Assembly: GCF_001039355.2 (NCBI RefSeq)
Contig: NW_019775469.1
Coordinates: 972,210 to 1,036,209, forward strand
Reading direction: 5' to 3'
From: Lingula anatina
Lineage: Eukaryota > Brachiopoda > Lingulata > Lingulida > Lingulidae
Length of the DNA: 64,000 nt
The notes beneath the pieces were generated by a model, which saw only the letters and a program-made list of their open reading frames with translations, was not told the origin of the DNA and ran no database searches. The translations under genes were made by a program, and so were the position numbers. Below, piece by piece: positions 1 through 12,184 of this stretch; the first letter of the stretch is position 1; every line of letters starts with the position of its first letter.

Positions 1-625
1 AAAAAAAAAAAAAAAAAAGGGACACCACCACCAGTCTTGTGCTTGACAAGATCTATAAAATGCAATCAACAAGAGTTCTCCAAATATGCAAAAAAAAATA
101 TAACTAAAAATGGTACAATCAAGCAGATTTTTGAATTGACCTGCATTTTCCTACCACTGATCACTCCTGGTTTTCCTTGACATGTGTTGTCAGTGGTGCA
201 TATATGCTGACAAAAGATAAAACCTAGGGACAACACCGGGCATATCTCTGCCAGTTTTGAAGATATGAGGGGCAAGAAAATATACAAAGCTCAGTTCATG
301 GTGAAAAAGTAGGTCAAAGGTCAATTTCAATATCATAGTATATGAATTTCTATTCAAGTTCAATAATAACCATGGGCATTTCATTGCCAATTTTGCAGAT
401 TTAAAGCCAGAAAACATGCAAAAAGCAGTTCATCATAAAAAAGTAGGTCAAAGGTCAATTTCGAGGTCACAGTTAGATTGCCAGTGTATTACTTCCTATT
501 CAAGTTCAATAGTAACTATGGACCTATCTCTACCAGTTTAAGAGATAAAAGGGAACGAAAATTTGCAAAGTTCAGTTGATGGTAAAAAATAGGCCAAAGG
601 TCAATTTTATGGTCACAGTATATTG
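1..625. repeat. Tandem array with ~146-bp units, first copy
   Basis: After a run of A, this stretch is a near-identical second copy of 16,722-17,340. It is made of head-to-tail units of about 135-148 bp. Each unit carries two AGGTCA-type half sites one base apart (exact at 311 and 445, one mismatch at 591), and one unit has a third AGGTCA at 464. Short open frames here match those at 16.8-17.1 kb only because the repeat is shared. Homology stops near 620-625. I see no gene. Confidence 0.85.
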
Positions 626-640
626 CCAGTATATATGTAT

Positions 641-1230
641 TTATTGTCGTATAACGGGTCAACGATGACGTGTCTTAGGAGAAAGGTCATTAGGAGGTAC
701 AGGGGGCGCTGTATTCAAAAGGTGAACAGATCACGTGAGGAAGGGAAACGATCATTCGAAGTCGAGCTACGCTAATGTACAGACATTCCAGTTTATTCCA
801 AATAAATGTTTTTGTATAAAAACATTTGTATAAAGATGGGGTTTGATTATGCGTTATAAAATTATCAGATTCATGTAAGTACGAACTATACCGGAATTGG
901 AATTAGGCTATGCGGGAAATGTAACTGGTGACGGAGCAAAAGTTTGTATTCCTTCCTACCAACACCTTATATCTTCACAAAATATACAATATTATTATCA
1001 TAATGTTCTGATAAGTCAAAACAACAATTACCATGCAAAGTGCCACTTTCTTTCTATATATATTTTATTTTCACGAAACTCGAGAAAATTAAAAATTGAG
1101 AAAACACTCAGTGTAACCGAAGTCCGTTAATTATTTTGTTAAGAAACTAAATAAGACAAGGGCGAAATATATATGTGTGTGTGTGTTTGTGTGTGTATGC
1201 TTCGTAAGTATCGTTACAAATCATGTACAA
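641..1230. other. No independent gene; right half is EF-hand 3' flank homology
   Basis: 641-1,020 holds nothing I recognise. From about 1,030 the sequence aligns along its length, with many substitutions, to the 3' flanks of the intact EF-hand genes at 31.36-31.50 kb and 39.27-39.42 kb, including the T-rich segment that carries their AATAAA on the minus strand. A short TG-rich microsatellite lies at about 1,170-1,198. Confidence 0.6.
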
Positions 1231-1237
1231 GAGTTCA

Positions 1238-1820
1238 CTAAAACGAGAAGTGCAAGGTTCCACCTAAAGCATAATGTTACTCAATATGATACATCTAAAA
1301 TTAAATTAAGGAATTTTTTCACTCTCTCTTGCCTCCATGCAATACTTAGCAAAATTATTCCCTTAATGATACAAAAGGCACTGAAAAAGCTTTGCAATAC
1401 GAACTATTTCTCACATTTGATTCGGTTTATAATGTTAATGTCACTGTCTATCCATACAACATTGTCATAAAATTATCCATTTCTGACTACGTTACATCCA
1501 AAACATCACTTCAGTTGTTCTTTGATAACTCATCATCGATACTTAGTATGTAGCGTAATCGTGTTTCGACAGCTTTCACAGATATGGGACTAAGAATACT
1601 CAGTTTTGACTGAGTTTTGACTCCTAGAGGGTCATCTAGATACAAAATAAAAGGTGTAACGAAACGCTTTTCACTGAAATGAAGCTAAAAACCATAGTCA
1701 CGCTGCCTAAGTCTTCATTATTAGAGGACTATCTGGTTATGGGATAAGAAGGGTTATATTTAAAGAAAGTGACTTTTGCCCAGACTGCAGCAAATGTTGC
1801 AAGGGTGGCTTTGACATCGC
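1238..1820 (-). pseudogene. Decayed 3' end of a fourth EF-hand gene
   Basis: 1,774-1,820 aligns to the penultimate coding exon (EF8) of the intact genes. It keeps the same 47-nt length, the upstream AG and the GT after the exon, and the C-terminal FAAxWxK core. The calcium loop is ruined: the reading is GDVKATLATF where the intact genes have a DG...E loop. The intron and flank at 1,240-1,500 also align to 31.55-31.80 kb. The last exon (about 1,238-1,262) keeps a stop codon at the equivalent place but shares almost no residues. No EF1-EF7 exons are visible upstream. It is clearly more diverged than the other copies are from each other, so it is an old partial duplicate. A diverged functional exon is less likely. 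Confidence 0.55.
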
Positions 1821-2281
1821 CTTTTAATATGTCACCCTTCGCCCCAAACTCCTTTTTTACTGCCCTACAAACATTCTTTCGGGTAATAGATAAGTCTTCA
1901 GAGACGAAATTAGTTAACTTTTACACGTGTCATCTTAATTGTAATTTTGGGGAAAAAACTGAAAAATTGGTTTCTCAAATTTGTCCTTTACATGAGCAAC
2001 AACGATCACCGTTTTAACCGATTTAACTTCAGCCTTTTTAATTTTCTCCAAAACCCTGGCAGCATTTTTTTCTTAAAATCATCAATTCAGATTTTATCGT
2101 TACCGGGAAATTGGGGCTCATACATGTAATTCTATAACAAAAACATTTAAACCATAATGACGGCATGGGATTTTAGCCTATAAATTCGTGGTCAATTCCG
2201 CCAATTTTCGTGATTAAATCTTACTCAGGGCTGGAATTACGCCCCATTCCGATTGCTATCTCACCTCAAAATAGAAAGGTG

Positions 2282-3868
2282 TTTAGGGGGCAATGTACCC
2301 AAATATGGCTAAAAATCGTCATTTTGGGTTTTTTTATGTCTAATTATTGGTTAATGTGTATCTAACTTTTAACAGAATAAGATGTTTACATTTTGAACAA
2401 AAAATGTTTTTATGAGGATTCTGATGCTGCACACATAGGCACCGGTGGCCTGGTCTATGCCCCGCCTTCGTTGTCAAGGGCCGTTGGTATGAGTACACTC
2501 GTTGGGCGGACCTTAGCAGCATCAGCACGACTAGAGAAACAATAGAACAGGGATGCGCCGTACCCCCTTTGTCATAAACAGCGATCGGCAAAGCATTGCC
2601 TATTGTTCCGCTTAAGCTGTTTTGATAGTCGCTCTTGATTGTGATCAGCGCTAAGACGGATCTTTTCCGACACATTGGATTTATACGCGTTCTCCCTTGA
2701 ACTTCTTGTTGTTACACGCGCTCTTACGATTTTCTTGTTAAGTAATAAGATATGAGCTGGAGAACAAATCCTAGCATTTTGAGCGTAAATGCTGGTATAC
2801 CGCGAGGTACAGTTCTGGATGCATGTACGCATTTTCAAGGCCGACATGGTGCTTTTTTTCAACAATTATCGCAGAATTTTTCCTGACTCACGCACCTTTA
2901 GACATTTCCTCTAACAAAGCCTTTCTGGTTGCATCTATTTCTTGTTGTTGATCGTCCGATCGGCGTCCTGTAACACGACCATCTTTTCGAACTATTATTT
3001 GCTCGGCGAATGTGGACAAGACCGCCTGCGATGGTGCTATTGTGTGCACATCCTAGAGCGCATCCTTAACACTTGCCCCGACGTCAATTGACGTGATTGG
3101 TTGAGTAGTTAGAGCTTACTTGATTGCCTGTCAATCATTCTGGCATTGCTAGCGGCGACCCCTTGAAGTTACTAACAGGAGGAGAGATTGATACAAAATA
3201 AGATTTTCTGACATCTAAACGCATGCAAATAAGTTAATTTCAACCGGCAATAGAGAACCCATCTTCGCGATCGTCAGAACGATAACAGCTAAAGCTGTCA
3301 ACAATTTAATTTGCTATTTTGGACAATTAACCTCCCTGAAAGGGTTTTTGCTCGTTTTCTTTGCTTTCAAGATTGACGAGATAGCGTTATCGGAGCGAGC
3401 TATAACCGTCTACCTGTACACCTGAGGGAGACCAAAATCACCATGCTAATTAAGAAAAGTATGCACTAAAAGTGCCTTTAAAAATTTTTGATTGATGTTC
3501 TCTTTTTCAATTTATTGACTTTGAAAGTGAAAATTCCTTAATATTTTGATGTCATTTCACGTTTTAATAGATAAAATCAATAATAAGTCTCTAAAAAAAA
3601 ATCCCTGACACCCTTTCGTAGTAGTTTGTTCAAGTGTTATAATACCATTAAAAGCATGTTTATAGCTGTCCAGGTGCCTGAGAAAATCAGGTGCTAAAAA
3701 ATGGTGTTTTTGTCCCCAAAATCCCAATATTACGTCACACGATGAAGTTGGAGCTGTGTTTCAAGCATACTTAGATGTTTTGAAGATACATTAAATGAAT
3801 ATGACAGGAATAGAAAAGCTAAGACCTTTACTTTAAGAGAAAATCTCTAACCTACATTGCCCCCTTAA
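2282..3868. mobile_element. Candidate DNA transposon with 16-bp terminal inverted repeats
   Basis: The left end TTTAGGGGGCAATGTA and the inverted right end TTAAGGGGGCAATGTA match at 15 of 16 bases and bracket about 1.59 kb. A TTAA-like tetranucleotide at both ends could be the target duplication. That would recall piggyBac-type insertion, but the termini are not the usual CCY of that family. Inside are only short open frames (for example minus 2,340-2,675) with no transposase motif, so it would be non-autonomous. The call rests on the paired ends alone. Confidence 0.4.
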
Positions 3869-4430
3869 ATTGATGATTAAAGCTTTGACTTGCCTATGCT
3901 CATACATTGCAACGAGAATTGTAAACGCCGATATTTTATATTTCGAAGTGTTTTGTTTTAAATCAGCGCAAAGACAGTTGCATTATTGAATAATTAGATG
4001 CAGGAAAAACTTCATTCTCGGTATTTGAATAATAATAATAGGCTGCAATATCATTAAAAGAAAGAAAAAGTTTGTTGAGAGGGTATTAAAATCAAATCAT
4101 AATCTGGTAAGTACTCTACAACTGACTAGATTTTGGCCATGCGATACCCCAGCATTTTTCTATTTTCTTCCTTTTTTCCTCTCCTTTAAAACACACACAT
4201 GACATAAAATAAATTTAGTGAACACTCGTACAAAACCAAACATACATTTATTATTAGCTATATAGTTAAATTGCTGCCACAAGGGATAGTGAGTTGTTGC
4301 CGCAAGGTTAGCTATTCAGATGACTCTATTAGGTACAGGGGGTAATAAAACAGGGTGGACATTGAAGTTGACGCAATGGGTTAAGGGTGATAGGGGGAAA
4401 GAGTGAATATTGATGTACCCCCACTATTTT
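3869..4430. other. No gene or repeat recognised
   Basis: AT-rich intergenic sequence. No open frame, tRNA-like box or inverted repeat stood out. Confidence 0.5.
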
Positions 4431-5799
4431 TTGCAACTTTGTCATTCTTGAGAGGAAGAAAGGGGGCGGAATGGGGGCGCTAATAAACCTTCTACTCCCT
4501 ACCCCTTGCTAATTGGCTTGTGAATGGTAAGTTTCACACACTTAAAATTGATTTTAATTCCTTCGAGTCTGGTTGGTTAAAAAAGGTGTAACTATGATTG
4601 GAATATCTGGAGAATAATCCCATACAGTTTAATTCAAGATTTCGTCTCTGGCACGCATAACTTCCATTGGTACTTGTCTCAAACACCATTATCCAAAAAC
4701 GCAGCTTATAGAAGTAATACTGATTCTCTTTGTATAAAAAGTTGAAATGAAATGTTCTTGAATATGCTATGTACACTTGTATAGAATCAAGCGCGTTTTA
4801 AGCCATGCATATCTATCAGTAGATAGACCTAAATGTATACACATAGATGTTGCCACGAACACTACTAAATGTATTTTGAGAACAAAGTGACTTCAGTCTA
4901 AGGGAATAGAATAAAATCTTAAATAATAATGAGAGTAGTTTGATTATGAACTTGTCAAGGAAGTCCACAAGCATGTATTCAAATAGCAATATTTCTTCTA
5001 AAATTCTGAAATGGGGTAATTGACTTTGCAAATTGGTTAGTCTTGAGCACAGGAAGTGGTGGAGGAAAGGGGGCACAAATAATTCTCGTACTTCTGTCCT
5101 TTTTCTAATTATATTTTAAATCGATATTTCTGCATATTAAATTTTACTCCATCGATCCATGTATAAAAGAACCGTCTAACTATGATTGAAATACGAGGTA
5201 AATAATCCGTTGTAGATTAAATTACCGTAGGGTTTCATCTTTGGTACACAAACATTTTATTGGTATTCTATTCAAACGTGCCTCAAATGGTGCAAAAACG
5301 CAGCTTATAGAAATAATACTGTTTGAGAGGACATGTTTTGTCTAAATCAATGATGGCTGATGGCATATTTTGAGCAAACACGCGCGCACACATATAAACA
5401 CACATTTCGAATTTGACTATATCCAAACCACCTGTTATAAAGGATCCAAAGAGATTTAACTATCACTAAAATGATGAAAAACGAATTACAAATAAACATA
5501 AAGACGTCTGAAAGGAAATAAAGCCAAACCACGAACAATCAAAACATAAGGTGTAGCACGTATACCATGGCGTCCGTAATTTGACATGCATTGCAAGTGT
5601 GACTGTTTGATTATTATGGGATAGATCTTTGAGTCTTAATAAAAATGCAGACTTTGACCCAATGAAAGAGAATGAAAACGATTAGACTAAGATAGAATTT
5701 AACTTTTTGAAGAAAATAACTGACCATCATACTATACATCCCAAACCATAAAAGACATTTTAAGTTAATACTAATGCCCCTATTTCACACATACCACAA

Positions 5800-6175
5800 A
5801 TCCCACGGACTGCCAGGAATTGACAATTTCAGGATTGGTAAGATTTTGCAAATTTTATGGCCTTATTCGATACGCTCTACAACTGAGTTACGATACAGGT
5901 GCGATGGTGTTACGAATATTCGTGGGATTTGGCTGAAATCGCACGAATATTGTCAAGAATTCACTACGATTTAGAATCTATTACGAATACTGCACGAACG
6001 TTACGAATCAATAAGGAATCAGCATACGCCGAATGCATGCATGGATTAGGTACGAATGAAAGTGATTTCTGGACTATTCTTGACATTTTGTGCTATTTCC
6101 CCTCCCTCCATGCTTCAGCAAATATTCGTGGCATTCGTGACTGATTCGTAGCTGATTCGTGGTCAATCCAGGGAG
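5800..6175. repeat. Short-word repeat element rich in ACGAAT/ATTCGT
   Basis: The words TACGAAT, CACGAAT and ATTCGTG recur about a dozen times on both strands over 370 bp. Composition differs from the flanks and resembles the word-repeat interior of the TIR element at 13.8-14.4 kb, but I could not define the ends. It contains no supported gene. Confidence 0.4.
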
Positions 6176-6232
6176 TAGTATGACATCAGGCTGACAGTTT
6201 CCATCGATGGGTGGATTGTGGGTGGATTGTTT

Positions 6233-6308
6233 GTTAATTTGTTTGTTTGTTTGTTTGTTTGTCTGTTAATTTGTATGTCTGTCTGTCTGTCTGTCTGTTT
6301 GCTTCTTT
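6233..6308. repeat. TTTG/TCTG microsatellite
   Basis: Imperfect runs of TTTG followed by TCTG. Together with 6,505-6,640 it forms an inverted pair of complementary tetranucleotide tracts. Confidence 0.85.
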
Positions 6309-6504
6309 GTCTGTCATCATAATGCACTGGAACAACCTTCAGTGCAAGCGCATTATTACCTATAAGATGACACGAGACTGAAAATCAAAACAGACAAAAT
6401 TTTCAAAAACAAAAAGATGTCATAAATAATTTTATACACAAGAAAAAGACTTTAAAAAAAGAAAACAATAAAAAAGGCGTTCGTAGCCATAAATACCCCT
6501 CCCT

Positions 6505-6640
6505 CAAAAACAAGCAAACAAACAGACAAACAAACAGACAAACTGGCAGACAGACAAGCAGACAGATAGACAGACAGACAGACAGACAAATAAACACACA
6601 AACAGACAAACAAACAAACAAACAAATAAACAAACAATAT
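6505..6640. repeat. CAAA/CAGA microsatellite, complementary to the tract at 6.23 kb
   Basis: Imperfect CAAA and CAGA tetranucleotide repeats. The long minus-strand frames here, rich in Cys-Leu-Phe-Val, are translations of the microsatellite and not a protein. Confidence 0.9.
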
Positions 6641-6827
6641 ATGATTGAAATTAGAGTTTAATGTTCCCTTGAAGTTTTATTAAAGTGTTCATGTTTGGTA
6701 CACAATTTTTATTGGCACTCTTCTCTAACATCACAGTCCAAAATCGCAGCTTATAGAAATAATGTTTTAGGGGACACGTTTTATCAAAATCAGTGTTGGT
6801 TCATGGCAGATTTTGAAAAAGAAACAA

Positions 6828-6831
<4 letters not shown>

Positions 6832-6870
<39 letters not shown>
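6832..6870. repeat. CA dinucleotide microsatellite
   Basis: Uninterrupted CA repeat inside a copy of the complex repeat cluster, at the place where other copies have a shorter CACA tract. Confidence 0.95.
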
Positions 6871-6871
<1 letters not shown>

Positions 6872-8146
6872 TTGGAATATAACGAGTTTAAAATCACCTT
6901 TTATATAGGCCCCTTCGTGATCTTACTAGCACTATATAATGACGGCAATCTAATTAGTGATAAACACAAAGGCATGTGAAAGGAAATAAGGGACATCACG
7001 AAAAACCAGTCTCGAAGGTGTAAGCGTATGCCACAGCGTCCTTGACTTGACACACATTGCAAAGGTTGACAAGCGTGACTGTTTGATTATTATGGAAGGG
7101 AGCTTTAAGTCTTAATAAAATGCAGGGAGTTCTCGACTTTGAACCAATGGAAGAGAATGAAAACGACTAGACTAGATAGAATTTAACTTTTTGAGGAAGA
7201 CAGCTGACCATCATACTACACATTCCTTACCATTGAAAACATTTGGAATTTTTTGTAATATGTTAAGTTAAGTACCCTTATGTGCTTTGGAATGATTTTT
7301 CTTGTTATTTTTACTTGGGGTTTTAAGCAAATACTAAGGGTCCTTCTTGCTGCGCGTAGACGTACTTCAAAAGAAAAAAAAAGTTACCTCAGCTTTAGAT
7401 GTCTGACCTGATGAAAACCGTATGAAATGGTAGTAAATAATTTAGACATCACCGATGTAATGCCTGGAGCATATTCAAACTCCAAAAAAGCGTTTTTGCA
7501 TTAAAATTGAAACTAAACGTTCTTGAAAATGATATGTACAGTGTAAATCAAACCACATATATCTAGTAGAAGAAAGACCTATATACTTGTAAATTAGATG
7601 TTGCCACAAGAGCTAATAAATGTGTACTGATAAAAAATGACTACAGTGTAAGGGAATAAAATAAAATTTAAAAAAGTCCAAATTGTTATACTTCTGGAAT
7701 AATGCACTATTCGAATTTAACGAGATCAAAATCAGCTGTAAGATGCGTTCCTGCGTGATCTAACTACCACCAAAGAATTGACGAAAAAAAATAAGTACTG
7801 ATAAACACAAAAAAGCCAAACCATAAGGTGTTGCACGTATGCCAAACGTCCTTGATTGGACATTCATTGCAAGAATTGGCCAGTGTGACTGTTTTATTAT
7901 TATGGGATAGATTTTTATGTCTAAATAAAATGCAGGGTGTTCTCGACTGTGCAGCGGTGGAAGAAAATAAAAGCGATTGGACCAAGATAGACTTTAACTT
8001 TTTTGCTAATGGAAATCAAACTTGTAAAACACGTAATACCATGGTAAGAGCATTAGATGTTTGGCATTTGATTAAATCCATATCAAATAAAAGAAGGTAA
8101 CTCCAACATCACCAATTTTAAAATTGCCCGAAGCATATTCAAACTC

Positions 8147-8182
8147 AAATTTTTTTTTTTTTTTCTTTTTTTTTTTTTTTTT
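8147..8182. repeat. Poly-T tract
   Basis: Long T run broken by one C, within the repeat cluster. Confidence 0.9.
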
Positions 8183-8899
8183 GTATTGAAAAATTAGTGA
8201 AACGTCATTATTTAAAATTGAAAAGTACACTGGTATAAAATCAAGCACGTTCTTAGCCACGCATATCCATAAGCAGATAGGCGTACACATGTACACGTAT
8301 ATTTTAATACATGAGTTGTTGCCACAAAAGCTAGTAAATGTATATTGGTCGAAATAACTGCTGCCAAAGGGAATAAAAAACAATTTAAACTAAAAGGAAG
8401 CAAAGTCCAAATTGTGTTATGTTTGGAATAACAATAAGAGTTGTTTGATTCAATTATGACCTTGTCAAGGAAGCCCACAAGTATGTATTTAGATAACAAT
8501 ATTTATTTAAAATTTCTGAAATGGGGGGACTAACTTTGTAACTTTGTCAGTCTTGAGCACAGGAAGTGATGGAGGAGAGGAGCGCCAATAAATCTACTCC
8601 TGTCCTTTTCCTAATTGTCTTTTGAATGAATATTTCAACACATTAAATTCGATTCCTTCATGTTTAACTATGATTGAAATAAAAGGTGGATGATCCTTGA
8701 AGTTTAATATAAGTTTTCTTGTTTAGTACGCAAATATTTTATTGGTACTCTTCTCAAACATTATAGTCCAAAACCGCAGCTTATAGAAAAAAATGTTTGA
8801 GGGGACATGTTTTATCTAAATCAATGTTGGCTAATGGCAGTATTTGAACAAACATGCGCCCACACACACACATAAAAAACCAAACTTCGAATTTAACTA

Positions 8900-9367
8900 G
8901 ATCAGAATCACATGTTAAATAGGTAGGTTCCTACTTGATTTAACTATCAGTGAATAATGGCAAAAAAAGTAATTACTGAAAAACACAAAGACATCTGAAA
9001 GGAAATAAGACCACATCACGAAAAACCAATCTTTAAGGTATGACACGTATGCCAATGCATCCTCAATTTGACATGCATTACAATGGTTGGTCAGTGTAAC
9101 TGCTTTGTCATTATGGGACAGATCTTTGATCGATATCAAAACCACATGTTATATAGGTAGGTTCTTACTTGATTTAACTATCAGTGAATAATGACAAAAA
9201 ATAATTACTGATAAACACAAAGACATCTGAAAGGAAATAAAGCCACATCATGAAAAACCAATCTCTAAGGTGTGACACGTATGCCAAAGCATCCTCAATT
9301 TGACATGCATTACAATGGTTGGTCAGTGTAACTGCTTTGTCATTATGGGATAGATCTTTGACTCTAA
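8900..9367. repeat. 234-bp tandem duplication
   Basis: 8,900-9,133 and 9,134-9,367 are head-to-tail copies with a 234-bp offset and only scattered differences, inside one copy of the complex repeat. It is a much younger event than the divergence of the surrounding copies. Confidence 0.8.
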
Positions 9368-9559
9368 GTAAAATACATAGTTTTCGACTTTGAACCAAGG
9401 AGGAAAATGAAAACGATTGGACCAAGATAAAATTTTACTTTTTGCAGATGATATCTGACCATCATATTAATGACTTTCTTTTTATTATTACGTTAAGTCA
9501 AGTACCTTTACATCCTTTGGAATGTTTTGCCTTTTTATTTTAGTCGGAATTTTGAGCAA

Positions 9560-10526
9560 ATACCAAGGGGGCTTGTTGCTACTGTACGCGTAGAAGTACA
9601 GTAAAAGAGAAACGTTGTTGTGCTAGTCGATATCAAACTTGTACAAAAATGTAAAACACGTAAAACCATGCATTGGTTACAACACTAGATGTTTGAAATT
9701 TGATAAAAAACGTAGGAAATAATAACAAGTATATCAGACATCACCGATCAAATAACTGAAGAATAGTAAAGCAAGTTACCGATTTTAGACAGTCGGGTGT
9801 CGAATTCAACAGCTTACTGACTTGGAGACCACTGTTAAAAAGGCTAGACAAATTGTATTCTTGTATAAGAAAGTTTAATGATTTTACATTTAAAAGATAT
9901 ATTGTTAAAACATATATATTGTTAAAACCAAATGATGAAAGAGAAACATATTTTGTATCAACATTTAAGCTATTAATTTTGTACAAAAAATGGCGACCTT
10001 TAAAAAATTTAAATCTAAATCGACGTCATCATACAAACTGTTTAATTTACTTCATTATCTTTAAAACCGGACAATTTAAAAGCGCCTTCTTTCCCAAGCC
10101 TCTCTGCAAAACCACCACTGCCTCCTCCACCTTGCCCGAGTCTTTATGCCTTACCAATACCGGCCTGATCTCTAACTATACCGCTTCCTACCTCCTGCTT
10201 TGTTTAATGCAGCAGTATCTATCACTCAGTGCTTCAACCTCCTCCCCCCTGACAAAAGTTTCTACGTACCTCTCCAGGTAACTTTTGGGTTCAGGTTATG
10301 GGAAATTATATCAATATATGGCACACAGATGTGTATATTGGAAGTAAAATGCAAATCTTTTTGGATACGTTTCCACGATGAGATAAGCGAACTGGAATAT
10401 TAGGACTTACTATAAAATAAAGCTGTGTTCTAAAACTCCCTAGATTGGCAAAGAAAAAATGTTGTACATAGCTTTCAAGCAATGCGTAATGAAGTGTTTC
10501 TTTCATGTATCGAAAAGTTTCTGTTG
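9560..10526. other. No supported gene
   Basis: A 142-codon open frame (+, 9,853-10,281) exists. It has low complexity, no recognisable domain and no splice context that would extend it, so I do not call it. The rest shows only fragments of the neighbouring repeat family at its left edge. Confidence 0.5.
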
Positions 10527-10874
10527 TACAACATTGGTCAAAAAGGTTGTCCCACCCTCATTTCCATGTACTTATATTTACAAATGATCACCTCACAGAT
10601 GTAAATTGTTATAAACGGTGCCTTTTATTCCAGATATCATTTCTTTCATGACTTATGGTTCATAAAATACAAAATAGTGGTGAACATATATACATCTTAT
10701 ACCATTTAGTCAAATTTATAACAGGTACCCCCTCAAATCCAATGTTTCACTGTGATTTCTACAGATGTAAAGAAATGCCTATTAAATCGAAAAGACGCCA
10801 CCAAATGTCACCAAATGTACACACAATTAGCATTAGGGTGTACTCGTTAAAGGTCACATGTCTAACAGCGTGTC

Positions 10875-11166
10875 CGTCTACCGCGTACTGCAATTATCTC
10901 CTGTAGATGGCGCGACAAGCCTTCAACACGGGTAACCATTCTGTTTTGTGGGATATTGTCCCATTCATATTAAAGAGCGTGGTGGAATTGGTCCAGATTA
11001 GTTGGGAATTGGTTCTCTTCTGCAATGATCATTCGAATTAATGCCTCAGGTGCTCAATAGGATTAATATTAGGACTCAAAGACGGTTGCCCCATCCTCAG
11101 GGCTCTGTGTTTCTGCAACAAATCGCTTGCCAGACGAGAACTGTGAGCATGTGCGTTGTCATGACG
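10875..11166 (-). pseudogene. Tc1/mariner transposase 3' fragment, left arm
   Basis: Read on the minus strand, this arm has a HDNAHAH block, the equivalent of the second catalytic aspartate region (HDNARPH in relatives). It is followed by SPNINPIEHLR, the equivalent of the conserved SPDLNPIEHLW block that carries the third acidic residue. The C-terminal part runs outward toward the terminal repeat and is frame-damaged. The N-terminal DNA-binding half is missing, so it cannot encode an active enzyme. Confidence 0.75.
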
Positions 11167-11552
11167 CCGGCAGCATCCCTGAAGTCAAATCTTGCAAATG
11201 GAGTGACCTATCTGTTGAGAATGTTACAGTAAAATGCCCAAGTTACGTTTTGTTCCAAAAGTAACAATGTACTAATACCATGGGCTTGGAATGTTCTCCA
11301 GATGCGGACTGATCTAACACCTCAGGCAATATTATCCTGCACACAACCTTCCAAGAGGCATTTTTCAACATGTGTGTGGACCCTCATTTGACCATCGATG
11401 GGATACAAGAAATAACTTGATTCTGCATCAAAACCGACTTCCTTCCAGTGATGGATGGCTACGTTCAGATGCATGTGGGATCAATGAACGTAGCATTCTT
11501 AGCTGATATCTCACTCCATCTTCAAGAACTGACTTATGGGTTAACTCAAGGC

Positions 11553-11890
11553 TTCATCATGACGGCAAACTTGCTCACACTTTTCGCCTGGCAAGTGATT
11601 TGTTGTGGAAACACAATGCTTTAAGGATGGACCCACCATCTTTGATCCCTGATATTAACCTTACTTATTAACTGTGACATGAATTGGAGTGTGAATTGCA
11701 GAGGAGACCCAATTCCATAAAAACGTGGACCATCTCCCCCAAGTTGTGAAAGAAGAATGGGACAATATCCCACAAAACAGAACTGTTACGGCCGTGCTGA
11801 AGGCTTGTCGCGCCATCTACGGGAGATACTTGCAGCACGTGGCAGCCGGACTCGCTATTAGGCACGTGATCTATAACGAGCACACCCTAA
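11553..11890 (+). pseudogene. Tc1/mariner transposase 3' fragment, right arm
   Basis: The plus-strand counterpart of the left-arm fragment. HHDGKLAHTFRLASD is followed by PPSLIPDIN, then after a break by EEWDNIPQNRTVTAVLKACR, the usual C-terminal tail of Tc1-like transposases (...WNNIPQ...). The LNPIEHLW block is interrupted by a stop. It points away from its partner in the other arm. Confidence 0.75.
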
Positions 11891-12184
11891 TGCTAATTGT
11901 GTGTAAATTTGGTTACATTTTATGGCCTCTTTTCAATTTAATAGAAATTTCTTTACATCTGTCGAAACTGCAGTGAAACATTGGATTTGAGGAGGAACCT
12001 GTTAAAAAAATTATTTAATGGTATTAAATTTGTATATTTTCACCACTATTTTATATTTTTTGAACCCCTAATCGTGTTCGACACGGTATCTGGAATAAAA
12101 GGCACTATTTCTAACAATTGACAGCTGTGAGGTGATCATTTGTAAATAAAAGCACATGGGAATGGGGGTGGGACAACCTTTTTG

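Larger units (their letters stand above)
4430..9560. repeat. Cluster of diverged complex-repeat copies (unit ~2 kb)
   Basis: Several anchor words recur in the same order: a segment ending in GCAGCTTATAGAA (4,700, 5,300, 6,745, 8,775), a CACACA tract, a GACATGCATTGCAA-type word (5,583, 7,041, 7,857, 9,070, 9,300), and a segment containing ATTATGGGATAGATCTTTG. Segments with AGGAAGTGGTGGAGG-type words recur at 4,450, 5,045 and 8,560. Copies are broken, partial and interrupted by microsatellites. Related pieces occur at 12.2-12.7 kb and within the inverted repeat at 24.1-25.0 kb. Small minus-strand frames with similar peptides (around 7.8-8.0, 8.9-9.1 and 9.2-9.4 kb) are a product of the repeat and carry no recognised domain. 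Confidence 0.7.

Noticed and set aside
6403-6637. Cys/Leu/Val-rich open frames of 61-76 codons on the minus strand
   Set aside because: They are translations of the CAAA/CAGA microsatellite.
9853-10281. 142-codon plus-strand open frame
   Set aside because: No domain, low-complexity composition, no extendable exon structure; likely chance in AT-rich DNA.
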